NCBI GenBank assembly: GCA_029876055.1
Contig: CM056874.1
Coordinates: 4,898,001 to 4,962,000 of the forward strand
DNA length: 64,000 bases
Direction of reading: 5' to 3'
DNA from: Madurella fahalii
Lineage: Eukaryota > Ascomycota > Sordariomycetes > Sordariales
Made by a program: the position numbers and the translations under genes. Every line of letters begins with the position of its first letter. Within the stretch, counting starts at the first letter, position 1. The notes beneath the pieces are model-generated. The model had not been told where the DNA came from. It searched no databases and saw only the letters and a program-made list of their open reading frames with translations. This document shows positions 44,700-56,774 of this stretch, in pieces.

Positions 44700-47400
44700 A
44701 ATAAATAATAGGAAAGTAACTATATTAGACGCTAGTTAATTGTAAAAGAAAGGAAGGCTTTATACTAGGCTCTAAAGACTTCTAGTCTTCCACTTCAAAT
44801 TCGTCTACTATCTCCTCCTCCTCTTCAGCCTCTTCAATTTCCAGTTCTAGCTGTCGAGCTAGGTTGTATTCCATCAAGTGGCCCGAATCCATCAGCTAGC
44901 CCAAAACCCTCTTTAATAGCCTAAGGTTCCGGGAGCCCTAGCCCTGTAATATAAGGCCAAGATCCCGGTGAGTTCGAATTCCTGACCTTAGCTAGGCTCT
45001 AAACTTCGGTGGTATTGGATACTATATAACAAGGTGTTCTACAGTTTCTCAGCCCTCCCTATAGCTATAGTAAGGAGGAGGGAGGTTCGGAACCCCTTGC
45101 TGGAAAAGGAAGTCCCGGAAGCCGATAGTCCCTATCCACGTCTATACTAGTAGGGAGCTCTAGGCTTTAATAAGGTCCTAGTGTTTTTAGAGAGCCTTAT
45201 TAGTAAACAGTAGTTTAGAAAGACCTTTATCAGCTGGCCTAGTAGGCTAGTCTCTAACATCCTTTTTCCAGTATATCTCCTAAACTCTATTCAACGCCTC
45301 CTTAGCTATAAGTCCTTAATTTGGCTCCTAGTCCTAGTTTTGTTCCCTCCCCTGGCTTACCTACTAGCTAATAGTATTAGCGGCTTTTTCAGATATTATC
45401 AGCTATTATAGTAACAGGACCTTATAGCCTTGCCTTCGTCTCTAGAACCTCCTATATAGTCTATTATAAGCTCTTTAGATTAGAGAGCTTAGTAGACGCC
45501 TTAGGACCTCTAGCCTTACCTAGCCTATAGAAGAGGGGTCTGTAGCTAGACTAAGAAGTTTGTAAGCCTTTTATTGAAATATAGGTCTAGTAGTAGTACC
45601 CAAGTCTTTGTTTCGAGATTCTAGATAGGAGTAGCTTTATAGGCCCTAGTTACTATCTTAAGGCTCCTTAACTAGACTTTGATCAACCTAGCTGCTATAC
45701 CCTAGGGCTAGTTATTAACTATTATAGGCCGGTGATAGTTAGTATAGTAGGTAGCCAAAAAAAAACGCCCAACCCTGCATTTAAGTCGGATATAACACCA
45801 CATACTCCTAATGTAACGCTTTATTGCAAACGCAAATCTAAGCAAAATCAGTGCAACTTAGTTCAATTGAAAGCTAGAAGTTAGGAAAATACAATGATCC
45901 TATCAGTATTTAGTATCCCAACCTTTTACGTCATAGACTGCCTGAACCCGGTTCGGCATCGAATCTATTAAGTCGTCTACCAACTGTTACCCAATATTCA
46001 ACCATACTGCTGTTGCTACCTCACAGAGCTTCCGAAGACTTTCCTCATTCTTTGGTAACAGGCCCAGATCAGGATATCTCTCAACAATCCTCATTTTCAG
46101 GATATGCCATAGATTTTCGATAGGGTTGAGACAGGGGAGTAAGGTGGCCAGTCTAGGACCTCGAACCTCATCTCTCAAAGCCAGTCTTTGAGTAACTGTG
46201 ATGTATAGATAGATGCGTTGTCTTACATTAAGATAATCGAGGCTCTATGAGCTTAAGGAGCTCTTCTTCCAGGATTTCCTTATAGACTTTGGCCGTAACG
46301 CCTCCTCTTTCGAATCAGGGTCCCTATAATTAGGGACAAGCTCACTTATTACTCTAAAGCGAATTGCACCCCAGAACATCTGCGAATGGCGGTTTCTCTT
46401 GATATAGGCTTATACGTAGATAGGATCAATCGCAAGAGAACCTGAAAGTACGTAAATCCGTTAGATATTGAGTAAGAAATTTTATCTTAAGATAGAGGTT
46501 AGATCTTACCTTTAGGTCTAAAAACCTAGTACCTTCTTCCACCTATTCCACATTCAATTGTCGACTCGTCGGTAAAGAGAATCCGGTGCTAAAATGACTT
46601 TGGCTTATCCTTATGCAATTTGGACTAGTCAAATCTCCCGTAGGCGTAGTTTTCTGACAGATATAGACGTGTAGTAGCTAAAGAATAAGAGATTCTTTGA
46701 GATTTAAGATATCTTGATAGAGAGTATGACGGGAACGTGAGGGCAGGTAGTACAGTGTAAGGTTTCGACTTGAATGAAGGGATTTTTGGCTACCTCACGC
46801 AATATCCATCGTCGATCGCGCTCTCCTAGCTTAGATAGTTGGCCACGGCTAGGTCGAGATACCCCATGGCCCTGGAATTTGAAGCGTTTGATAACGTCCC
46901 GCACATGCGATTCAGTAACCCCCTCCCAGAGACCCACGTCACAGGCAGTAATTCCAGATCCGTACCAGGCAACGATTCTATTGCGTTTTCTAGGCGTAGT
47001 ATGCTTATATTTGGCTTTTTTAATGGGGGAGGTGGAAACAACAGCCACCTTGAAGTTGTAGGTTGTCTGGGCGAAGTTTGGAATTTGGGTGCCAAGTGCG
47101 GGGTTGGGCGTTTTTTTTGACCACCTACTGTAGCTTTAAAAGCTATAGCGCTCCGGATATACTTAGTATAGACCTTTCTAGCCTAAATTAGACCTAGTCT
47201 CTAGGTCTTAGCTGCTATTCTAGATAGAGTAAAATCCTAGGCTTTCAACTTCTCAACTACCTTTAACTTATGGGCCTTTTAATTGAGCTTCTAGTCGAGC
47301 TATACCTCTAGAAACCTTATATTAAATATAGGGTAGACTATAGTATAGCCTTATCTAGCTAGATAGGTAAGTCAAAAGGGGTCGGTCTAATAACCTTAAA
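44700..47400 (-). mobile_element. Tad-like LINE fragment: RT end and C-terminal region, split by a Tc1/mariner insertion
   Basis: On the minus strand, about 47330-47135 reads LDQKLN-stop-KAHKLKVVEKLKA...LSRIAAKT and then ARKVYTKYIRSAIAF, the end of a non-LTR reverse transcriptase. The reading resumes on the other side of the DNA transposon with RPIIVNN...GIAARLIKVQLRSLKIVTRAYKATP (read in parts), then LETKTWVLLLDLYFNKRL, typical of Tad-clade elements. Near 45050-44770 is the Cys/His-type tail region (ETVEHLV, RDLGLILQG) and an acidic Glu run. Many TAG/TAA codons interrupt it. It may be the 3' half of the LINE whose 5' half lies at 49790-52205. Confidence 0.75.
45745..47130 (-). mobile_element. 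Tc1/mariner-type transposon, 1386 bp, degenerate
   Basis: Inverted terminal repeats are visible: TAGTAGGTAGCCAAAAAA at the left and its counterpart CAGTAGGTGGTCAAAAAA read from the right end, then ACGCCCAACCC on both. TA dinucleotides flank both ends (45743-45744, 47131-47132). The transposase on the minus strand keeps an N-terminal HTH region (PRKRNRIVAWYGSGITACDV, ESHVRDVIKRF) and, after much decay, PCLNPIENLWHILKMRI near 46130, where the usual SPDLNPIEN shows the catalytic Asp position replaced. It lies inside the LINE RT. Confidence 0.88.
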
Positions 47401-47530
47401 GTCCCTAGATTTATAATCTCTATAGACATATTACCTAAGCTTATAAATGAAGATGTGCCTTATAGGGATATCTAGTTAGGGAGGAAAGGCTAACCTCCTT
47501 ACTAGGTTTCCTATAACTTATAGTCTTTTA

Positions 47531-47907
47531 TAACGAATCCTTTATAGTCCTTAACGTCTAAGCGGATGCTATAAGGTATTTTAACTTAAGGGATAGTGGA
47601 TTCGGTAAAGCCTATAGGTTTATAACAATCGTGCTGGTAATATTTTAATGGTAGTAAAGCTAATAAGTTATATTGCTTATTGGAGAACTCCTTGAGTCCT
47701 TTAGAAGTATCTAAGGAATGACTTTTATAGATATCGTTCGTAGCTACTCTATTTGATCTCTATAGAGCGTATAGAGCGCTCTACTATATCTGCTCTATCC
47801 AGAGTATATAGAGTAGTGGACACCCTTTTTTTGACTGGCCGGTCCCCACCCGAGACCTATACTTTTCTTCCCGCCTTCCGATAAGTTAGTTGGTCAAGTT
47901 ATAATAT
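47531..47907 (-). repeat. Gypsy LTR (family A), inverted solo copy
   Basis: The reverse complement runs from TATTATAACTTGACC to GGATTCGTTA and aligns by blocks with the LTR at 53743-54493: GGTCTCGGGTGGGGACC, CTCTATA/GAGCAGA repeats, AAAGTCATTCCTTAG and CCGAATCCACTATCCCTTA. It appears full length, about 377 bp. No adjoining internal region of the same element is recognised. Confidence 0.7.
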
Positions 47908-48862
47908 TTTTATTATCGTTAGATATATATAGAGAGCTATAGAACCCTAAGGTTTGTACCTTAAGCTCTCTACTAGAGGCCTAACTATATATATATAGTT
48001 CTCTCTCTTTTAGAAGACTAACGTATATATCTATCCTCTCGAGCCGACTACCCTGCTCTTTAGGAGCAATACTGCCCTAAAGAAGTAGCGATATTATTTA
48101 GCTATGCTATAGCCGAAGCACTCTACTAGTGTAATCTATCTATAGCTTTCTCCTATACTCTAACTATAGTCCAATAGATTTACTATCGAAGTAATACCTA
48201 CGTTCTACCTATACCATGAATATAAGTTAGGACCTCCCTAAAGTTATACCCTGCTTCTAGTCTAATATAGCTGCTACAACCTACTTTCCTCTAGATACAA
48301 CCCTAGGTTCTAGCTTCCTATTACCTAGCTAGATCTCTGTAACTAAGTCGACTGTATTTTATAGTAATATTACCCTAGAAGAAGCTACTATACTAGTATA
48401 GTTCCTAATAGTTCGTCTACTACTACTCTATCTTAATCTATTATTAATATAATTGTATAGTAAATAGCTACTTTTATTACTTTAATTGAACTCTTGTATA
48501 ATATTGCAAATTTCTCTATAACAAAATATATCTATCGTACGAAATAAAGTATAATATAGCTTACTCTTTAAGTAGTAGAAAGTAATAAGAAACTATCCCT
48601 TTCTATAGCTATAAAGCAGATTTAGTACCCTAGAAGACATTTAAGTAACGATATAAGAGAATTCTTTTTCGCGTAGATACTATTACTAACTCTTAGAATC
48701 TGGGTCTATTTGAAGAGCAGGTTGTTATATAAAGAGTTCTTAACCCTATATAAATAAGGATTTTTATTGGACTATAAGATAGTAGAAGATATAAGCTAAC
48801 TTACTATATATAATATATAGTGTATTATGTATTAGGCAATACTAGGCTTTAAACTTTATATG
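47908..48862. other. unassigned AT-rich transposon relic
   Basis: TpA-rich sequence full of stops in all frames. I could not read any conserved domain. Its composition matches the surrounding RIP-like DNA. Confidence 0.35.
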
Positions 48863-49050
48863 TGTAAAGGGGTTGTTCTAGGAATACGTTGAGAGAGATG
48901 GGTTACGATATCTTAATACCGAAAAGACCTGGACTAGTAAGCGATATCTTGGTAAACAGCCTCCTATCAATTATAGAGAGACTGATCCTTATAGATTAGA
49001 AGTTCTTTGTATAAGAGGGTTTCCTATAGGTTCTTATCTACCTTATTTGG
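48863..49050 (+). repeat. LTR-like repeat, family D, second copy
   Basis: It starts TGTAAAGGGGTTGTTC and shares the ordered blocks described for 40799-41035, with more T/A transitions. Confidence 0.55.
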
Positions 49051-49789
49051 CTGGTTCTTCTGGTCTTGCCTAGTAGCTTTTATTATAATTTATCCTCCTC
49101 TCTATAGAACCTGTCCTCAGATTCACATTACTTGAAATTGGGGAAGGATAGTGGTTGGGATAATATCGGGTAGGTATCGAGTGTTGTTCGAACAGCATAA
49201 GATTAGGTAAGGGTTGAAGCGCTGTACTTATAGGGCTTCTTTGCCCTGGAGGTTGTGTATTGAGAAAGAATTATGACTTTGGTGAGGGGTAATAAGTTTT
49301 TATATTCGAGAGGTTTTCGGCAAAATCTCGGTTACTGCTTTGGTTAGTAGGTTATACGGCTCTACGGTACCGGTACGCTACTTTCCTAGCTTCGGTATAC
49401 GTACCGAATTATTATTAAATTATCTGGATCTCTATCCGATTTTATATATTACTCATTTGTAGAACCTGAATAATATATATGCTTTCGCAGCTATATAGCT
49501 TATATATAACTGTAAATTATAGATATATATTAACCCTCTTCATTCGGGTATAAATATCCCTCTCCTCTCCTATCTTTTCTAAAATCTTTCTTTTTCATAC
49601 CCTTTTCTATATATTATTTCGCTTACTTTTTACTCTACTCCTATATATAGCTCGCTACCTGTCTTTACCTCTTTCTTCCTCTCTCTTATTCTCTTTCTTT
49701 TCCTCTCTTTCTCCCTCTCTCTTATTCTCTCTCTTTCGTCGTCGCTTTAACTACTTTTCTGTTATGATAAGACGCTTTCGCTGCCTCTA
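49051..49789. other. unassigned sequence with pyrimidine-rich end
   Basis: No domain is readable. A TATAAATA box at about 49549 followed by a CT-rich leader (49560-49740) looks like an LTR or Pol II promoter relic. The CT-rich tract abuts the LINE 5' half. Confidence 0.35.
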
Positions 49790-52205
49790 CCGCCGAGGTT
49801 ATATAGTTGTTAGTGTAGTTGTAGGCGGTAGGTAAGGATTTCAAAGACCTAGGGAAAGTGGTCCGATTTCCCCTTTTCCTCGATACCGTAGTAGGAGTAT
49901 TGGATACCCCCTGAAGCCCAGACGAGGTCGAGTGTCGAAGGCTTACCTCGTTGGTTTCCTCGGGGGACCCGGGTGATAGTACTGCAGGGGGTAATAAGGT
50001 CGAGGTCCCAAAAGGCTGATAGTTAGAGCAGGGTTTCGGAATCTAGGTCATACCGGTCGAGCTGATCCCATAGAGGATAGTAGAGGTTGAAGTCGCCTGT
50101 AAGGACTACTAGGTAGGCTAGCTTTGGCCTTTCTAGTAGTTCTTTGGGTATTGTCTTGACTGAAGGGGGGTTATATACTGACCAGACCTCGAGGTCTCCC
50201 TATCTCCCTGCCTACTAAGGCGTACCCGGTACCAGTATCTAGAAAACTCATATTCCCACTAGCTGATATCGATCCTCTTATTAACGAAGATAGCTACTCT
50301 ACCCCCTGGTTCGAAGACCAGATAGTATCGGCTACTTTGGGGGCAGTAGGTTGACTTAGTAAAGTTGTTGACCCACGGTTCCTGGATAGCCAGGGGGTCG
50401 AATTTGGCTTCTTCCAGCAGCATCTCTAAGGTTAGTTTATTTCCTCCGGTATTCCATAGCAGTATCGTAAATCCCATTGGGGTGTGAGATCGCTAGTGGT
50501 TTCTTGCTCTAAGGCTTCGGTAGGTTGGGAGCTGGGCTGGAGGTTTGACTGGGAGTTGGGTCGGGTAGGCCAGTTAGGGACTGCTAGGAAAGGGAGCCGG
50601 CCCTGCTTTGGGTCCTGAGAGGCCTATTGGATATAGGTAGGCCTTCTCCGCTTCCGGACCGGACCACCACTTTGATAATAGTTATCTTCAGCGGCGAAGT
50701 TGAAGAGAGGGGTTCCGGTAGCCGGAAGGGCAGCTAATTCGAAGGTTCGAGGGCGGTGTAGGTAGGCCTCCTTTGCTATTGTCTTCGCTTTTACCCTTTT
50801 AGGGCACTCCTTATCCCAAGCCGGATACCGTCTCCTATAGGCCGGGTACCGGCAGAACAGTCTATAGTTGGTATAGGTAGGGCACTGGGCTTCGCCCTCT
50901 CTGCCACCGGGGCCGTAGGCTCCTGTTCCGCATCTTGGGCATAGAGACTCCTTCCTGCAGTACCGGCTTATGTGGCCCCATTTCCAGCACTTGAAGCACT
51001 GGGTCGGCTATAAAGGAGCCCAGTAGGGCTCGCAGTTGAAGATCTATACTCTGAAAATTACCCCTGAGTCGTAAGCTGCTTTAGCTTTCTATTGGTTGGT
51101 AAGGGTAACTAGAACCGTTACCTAGGTAAGGCTCTGGTCCTTTGGGTACTGGAATTTAACTTTGTCGATTGATTTCAGACCTAGGTCTTTTCGCCGAAAC
51201 CTTTTGACTAGGACTGCAAAGGTCCCTTAGGCCTCCCTTACCTGGGTTCTGAAGGCTTGTTAGATCCAATTGTTATTATTAGAAGAGTACCAGTCCCGGG
51301 TAGCCGGATCCGAGAAAGTAACTACTATATCCCTGCTTAGGAGTTTCCGGGCCGCTACCGCTCCCTTTCGACCTGAGACCTGGTTGATAGCCTAAACTAT
51401 CTTAAGTGGGCTCCGTTTAGCTAGGTCGGGTAGCAAGCCGTTGCCTTTGACTAGGATCTCTCGGTTTACCTTTACCGGGATTACTTTAGCCGGCTGGGCT
51501 GAGGTCAAAGTAGTTGGGTTTCCCCAGGTAACGTCGGCCCAGGTCCGAGTTAGTTAGTCGGCTAGGTAGGTCTCTGAGACTCTCTTAGGCTGTCGTTTGG
51601 TGCGGTTGGGTGTAGGACGAGTAGGTCGAAGTAGTCCCGGGGTAGGGGCTGCGGCCGAGGTTGAGGTCAGGGCCGGGGTTGAGGTTGGGGTCGGAGTCGA
51701 GGTCGGAGCTGTTGAGGCTAGGGTTGGGGTTAGAAGTCGAGGTCGGAGCTGTTGAGGCTAGGGTTGGGGTTGGAGTTGGCGTTAGGGTTGGGGTTGGGGC
51801 TGGGATCTCTTCCCCTATTTCCATTTCCACTTCAATGCTATCTATAGTAGGTAGGAGACGGCTTATATAATCAGGGGGGTGGTTTGTATGGTCAAGGTAG
51901 TAGCTGGTGCAGTTCGGGGTGGCTGGTGCGATCGTATGGTGAGCAAGGCCTTTCAGTAAGCCCGATAATTGGCTAGCTAGTTAGTGCCTTATCTGCAAGG
52001 CCGTCAGGCCGACAGATCTGCTGCGAAGATTTTGCCAACGGCCAAAGCGTTCGATCTGGCCTGGTTTTTCGGGCCCAACTGCGGCCGCGCAACGAGTGCC
52101 GCGTAGCTGCAGTTGGTATCTTTAGATAGAGCTTTCGAGAGGAGTTGATCGGTGTAGGTTGCGGCTGTTTTGCCGGCTTTGCGGGCAAGCAGCCGGCAAA
52201 GCAGA
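49790..52205 (-). mobile_element. Tad-like LINE 5' half: gag-like ORF1 with zinc knuckles and endonuclease start
   Basis: Reading the minus strand, ORF1 starts near 52190 and has a Pro/Thr/Asn/Ser-rich stretch (51585-51830). CCHC-type knuckles follow at about 51010-50880 (CFKCWKWGHISRYC and a Cys-rich follow-on). Downstream is the start of an AP-type endonuclease, 50477-50259 (ILLWNTGGNK, AIQEPWVNNFTKSTYCP, GRVAIFVNKR). The element stops at about 49790 before any reverse transcriptase. GC content is higher than in adjacent relics, so decay is uneven. Order and strand fit it being the missing 5' half of the LINE at 44700-47400, separated by later insertions. Confidence 0.78.
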
Positions 52206-53742
52206 ACAGAAGAAGTTTTTTCGTCTCGTATTAGTATATAGGTAGTTAGAGGAATAGATAACTAACTGAGATACTAATTCGTATTAAAGTTCTAATATAG
52301 AGGCTTAGAGCTAAGAATAAACTGTCTATAGCATACTACCTATAAATAGATAGATAAACGGAATAACTTAACTAAATAGTCAAATAGTATTTAAGAATAT
52401 TTATAAACTTTCTTTAGAACGACTAAATAGCTTTATTACCGGTAGCATAGCTGGCCTATAACACTATACCTATAGAGATTACTAAAGTCGTGCTATTCTA
52501 TACGAATTATAGATATAAAGCAGACCTATAATAAGGACCTAATATTATAGTCCCGAGAGTAGTAGTTAAGGCAGGTAAGATATATATACTATATATAACC
52601 CTGAAAAAAGGAGTTAGAGTTTACCCGATAATAAATAAAGAAGTATTATAACAAAATTAGGCTCGAAGGACCTTATCTAGAGAGAGGGGACCTAATCTAT
52701 CTTATTTTACGAAATTTGTATACAAAACGACTAAATAAAAAACTCGACTTTAAAAAGATTAGACTACTAAAGGTCGAGGAACGAGTTACAATATCTAACT
52801 ATAGACTATTACTACCCTTAGATACGAAGTTATAAACTAATATTTTTTATATTTTACTTCTAGAACTAGTATCTGGGGATATCTAGCTAGTAATATAGCT
52901 TGATATAGAAGATGAGTAAGAAGAGTAGGATATAGAGGAAATTCTTAACTCGTATTTTGTCGATAGACAACTTGAGTATCTAGTTAAATAGCTGGATTTT
53001 AAGTACGAGGATAATTTATAGGAACTAGTTAAGAACTTAAATTATCTTAAGAAACTACAAGAGTTCTATTAGAGGAATCTGGATCACCTGATAAAGAGGA
53101 TAGGAAGGCTTCGAACGAACTATCTAGGTCGTCTATACCGATGGCAGTATTAGGAGAAGCCTTAGTTAACACCTTAGTAGTCTACCTTTCGGACTCCTCT
53201 ACCTCTGAAATATTATAGAGCTCTCGTAATACAGCCTTATATACTTCATCCTCCAATAAACGTCTCTATTTCCGAAGGCATAGAAGTTTAGCTAGAGTCT
53301 CCTCTTTCTTATGGTCCAATTTTTCCTTTTCCGATAAAAAGAACGGACTACGATGCTAGTATCGAAGTAGAAGGCGGAGAAGGAGATAACTGATAGGTAC
53401 CCTAGTCAACTTCCTAGATATCGTAAGACATTCAGTTGGTAGTAAGACAGTGCTTATACTTTTACGACGAACTAACAATATAGTATTCGAGACCGCATTT
53501 ATAATAAAGAATAGCCTGGTATAAGGAGCCCTATAGAGGTAGTATATTCGGCTAGGCGAAGGCGATATTGAATGCTAGATGAAGTATAGTTTTTCTTATA
53601 TATATGGTTAGCTATAACGAAGGTTAAAGAAATAATAAAGAAAAGAGGAGAGGAAGAACCTACCGGAGTCGGGAAATAACCGTTAGGAAATACTCTAGAC
53701 TAACGACAGTCGTTAGGACGTCGACCTTTGAAGGAGAGGTAT
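52206..53742 (+). mobile_element. Ty3/Gypsy integrase and chromodomain relic
   Basis: The broken frame follows the integrase core end (STTAYHPQTDG-like decay at about 52310-52400), then LEGPYLERGDLIYLI, LEYLVK and KNLNYLKKLQEFY of a chromodomain. It ends in the polypurine tract TTTGAAGGAGAGG immediately before the LTR at 53743. It is a paralog of 42216-43728, lacking that copy's solo-LTR insertion. Stops abound. Confidence 0.8.
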
Positions 53743-54493
53743 TGTATTATGTAAGGAGGTAACGGAAGTAAGGTAGAATAACGAAGCAATCGACAAATGG
53801 TAGTAATGTAGTAGGAGCAGTAGAAGTAAGTTGAAGATAGTTGTATTGTTCAGAATTAAATGATATGTTTCAAAATCTAAAATCTATCTTCAAGTGGGCT
53901 ATAGCCGTATTTATAGAGCTAGCTTTGGTCTTCTAGAATTTTCTTCTATATGACTAATAGTGTAATTCATCGAATGACTCACTGATTTATAATCATTGTA
54001 GAGCCTCTAGAATCCTATGGAATCTTATAGAATCCAATGGAATTTCTTTACGTAATAATTACGTAAGAATATATATTAGTCATATAGTGATTATAAATCA
54101 GATTCCAAGATCTTCTAGATATTACATATTACAACTTGATAACTAGCCTATCGGAAAGCGGATAGAGGTCTCGGGCGGAAACAACTAGTTAAGAAGAGGG
54201 TATCAGCCGCTCTATATGCTCTGGATAGAGCAGATATAGTAAAGCGTTCTATATGCTTTGTATAGAGCAAATAGAGTAGCTATGAACAATGTCTATAAAA
54301 GTTATTCCTTAGTTATTTCTAGAGGGTTCGAGGAGTTCTCTAGTAAGTAATATAACTTATTAGCCTTACTAATATTAAGATATTATTTATACGATTGTTG
54401 TAAACCTCTAGGCTTTACCGAATCCACTATCCTTTAGTTAAGATACCTTATGGAATCCTCTCAGACGTTAGGAACCTCGAAGGATTCGTTACA
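53743..54493 (+). repeat. Gypsy 3' LTR (family A), interrupted by a nested solo LTR
   Basis: TG at 53743 follows the polypurine tract, and the LTR ends GGATTCGTTACA at 54493. A 377-bp family-B solo LTR and its 5-bp duplication interrupt it after seven bases. Without the insert it is about 369 bp. It contains TATAAAAG at about 54294, a plausible promoter box. Confidence 0.8.
53750..54126 (+). repeat. solo LTR, family B, 377 bp, with target duplication TATTA
   Basis: It starts TGTAAGGAGG and ends GATATTACA, flanked by TATTA on both sides (53745-53749 and 54127-54131). It is nearly identical by eye to 42603-42977 over its whole length, including the segment CTTCAAGTGGGCTATAGCCG. Two solo LTRs and no internal region are present in this window. 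Confidence 0.92.
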
Positions 54494-54811
54494 ATAGGAT
54501 CTGCGGTAATCGCTACTTAGATTTCTCAGAATACTCGTTTATACCTTCTCCCACACTCGAAGTTAGCTTCTTTCTTAGTAAGTTCGTATAGAGATCTCGT
54601 AATATCTCCGAATCCTCTAACGAATATCCGATAAAAGTTAGTGAACCTGATAAATACTCGAACTTCTATAACGTTAGTAAGTATAGATTAGGTACTAATA
54701 GTCCCAATCTCCTTTAGTTCTATCTGAATCTTTTGTAAAGAAATTTCGAATTCTAAGAAGATTGTCTTCTAGACATAAAATTCGTTTTTATCTTTTTATA
54801 TAAATAGTTTA

Positions 54812-56574
54812 ACGTATATTATCAGCGAGTCGTGGGTATCAGCGAGTCGTGGCGTTTCCACTACCCTACAAATACTATCTTCAATTACAACACAACAATA
54901 CTAGGAACTAACTATAATTACATCAGAAGCAGTTGAATCAGATAATTCTGCACCCTCCTGGCAAGTACGGGCATTATGGCCAGGCTTGCCGCACACACTA
55001 CAGCACCGAACTTGGTACGATCCCCCCCTACACCAATAGCACCCGATCGCATTTCCTGCTTTACCTCCCCACCTACGGCCTTCTGGTCTAGTAGGTCCTT
55101 TGCATCTTGTACAGCAAGTGATCCTCCAAGTCGTATACGTGTTTTTTTAGCTTTCCGGCGCTTGCTTAGCGCCTCGTTGGCCTTGCGAAGCGAAGAGACC
55201 TCTGCCTGAAGGAGAGCCACCTGGTGTATTACAGCCATCGTACCCTTTGGTAAGCTGGTCCACAGCAGCCAACATCGAAGTCGGGGAGCTATTTTGATGA
55301 TTGGTAATACGAGTCTTGATAAGCGTTGACTGCAACTCGGCTTCTCGAGGGTTGTGTGGTGTCTGATAAGACTAGCCCCTGCAAAGCCGCCCTGAATGTT
55401 CCTCTCTGTCATAGAGGCAAAGTAGGCCTCGCGGAAGGCACAGAGGAACTCGAGCTTGCTTACGTGGTTGATATGCGCCCGCATCAAGTCCTCGATCTGC
55501 CGACCGTACGCCTGTTTTAGCGGCCCAAAACAGCCAATATCGAGTAGCTGGAGTTTATAGGAAGAGTGCGGAGGCATATAGAGTGTAACGATGTTGTTCT
55601 GCTGGCAGTAGAGCTCGAATTCGGTCGAGTGGTGGCTTTCGTGGCCGTCGAGGATTAACAACCGGTATTTACCTTTTATCCGGGCCGCTGTATAGTAGTC
55701 GAAATGCTTAATCCAATCTAGGCCTACCGCATTGGTAGTCCAGCCATTGTCGGTAGTTGCAATACACCAATCGGCCGGGAGGTTACACTCGGTATACCAG
55801 TTGGCGAGGTGGTACTACGCGGCTAAGATAATAAACGGAGGGATAGCCCAGCCAAGGGCATTAACACCTTGGATCACCGTTGCCCATTCGCGGTTACTAG
55901 GCTGGGCTAGCTTTGCCTTGCTACAGCCATCTAAGGTCGTAACCACTATACCCGCGCAGATAATACCCATTATAAACCCAGTCTCATCGAAGTTATAGAT
56001 ATCGTTATCTACAATACCGTACTTTGCCTTAGTATTATATACGAGCGTAAACCACTCGCTAATAACCTCTGGATCCTCGCACTTAGCCCTCTGATAGTCA
56101 TATCGACGGGTATAACGCGTACGGAGCTCTAGCTGGCGTTTGACAAACCGATACGCCCAGAGCTTACCGACAGGGGGCGCGTCGCGTGCGCGTAGCAGTT
56201 GGTTGGCCATATCTTCCACACTGCACAGTCTCGGCGGAAATGCACGTGCAGATAGTTCAATTATATACTGAACTATTGCCCTCTCTTCCAGATCTGTGAG
56301 CTTACGCGAGTTGGGCGTGGTGTCGCGTCGTGCAGGTCGGCCAGCGCGTCGGTCGCGGAGGGTTGAAGCTGGCACGTCATAGAGCTTAGCTACGGCCTCA
56401 AGCTTTGGCCGCTTGTCGTTTCGAAGAGCTTCAAGGGCTAAGATAACCCTGGCTTCCTTTGAAGGCGGCGGCATATTGTGCTGGTAGAGGAAACTGATGT
56501 TAGGTAGAGAGGTATGGCGTTGCGCCAAGAAAGCCACGACCCGCTGATACCCACGACTCGCTGATAATGTACGT
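54812..56574 (-). mobile_element. Fot1/pogo-type transposon copy 3, 1763 bp, inactivated
   Basis: TIRs are ACGTATATTATCAGCGAGTC at the left and the matching ...ACTCGCTGATAATGTACGT at the right, flanked by TA. Subterminal direct repeats of the TATCAGCGAGTCGTGG type follow at each end. The transposase starts at 56474 (MPPPSKEARVILALEAL) on the minus strand and keeps HTH, CENP-B-like and DDE blocks (YNFDETGF, LLILDGHESHHS, LLDIGCF with Pro lost). It is broken by TAG at 55815-55817 (Gln in copy 2) and by an internal deletion of roughly 100 bp with frameshift near 55370, between the GGFAGAS block and the PHNPREAE-equivalent region. Confidence 0.92.
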
Positions 56575-56774
56575 TATATTAATATAAAGTATTTAGAACT
56601 ATTTCAATACACCTTTTATACCTTTCGAAGGTGTTAAAGTAGATAAATATATTATCGAAGTAGTAGACTATAAACCTATCGAGGAATAGTCAGATAGTAT
56701 AATTAACTAAAGTTTAAAAAGTTGTTAGTATATTAGTAAGTCCGAATAGTTTAATAAGATGTTCGAATTGTCTA

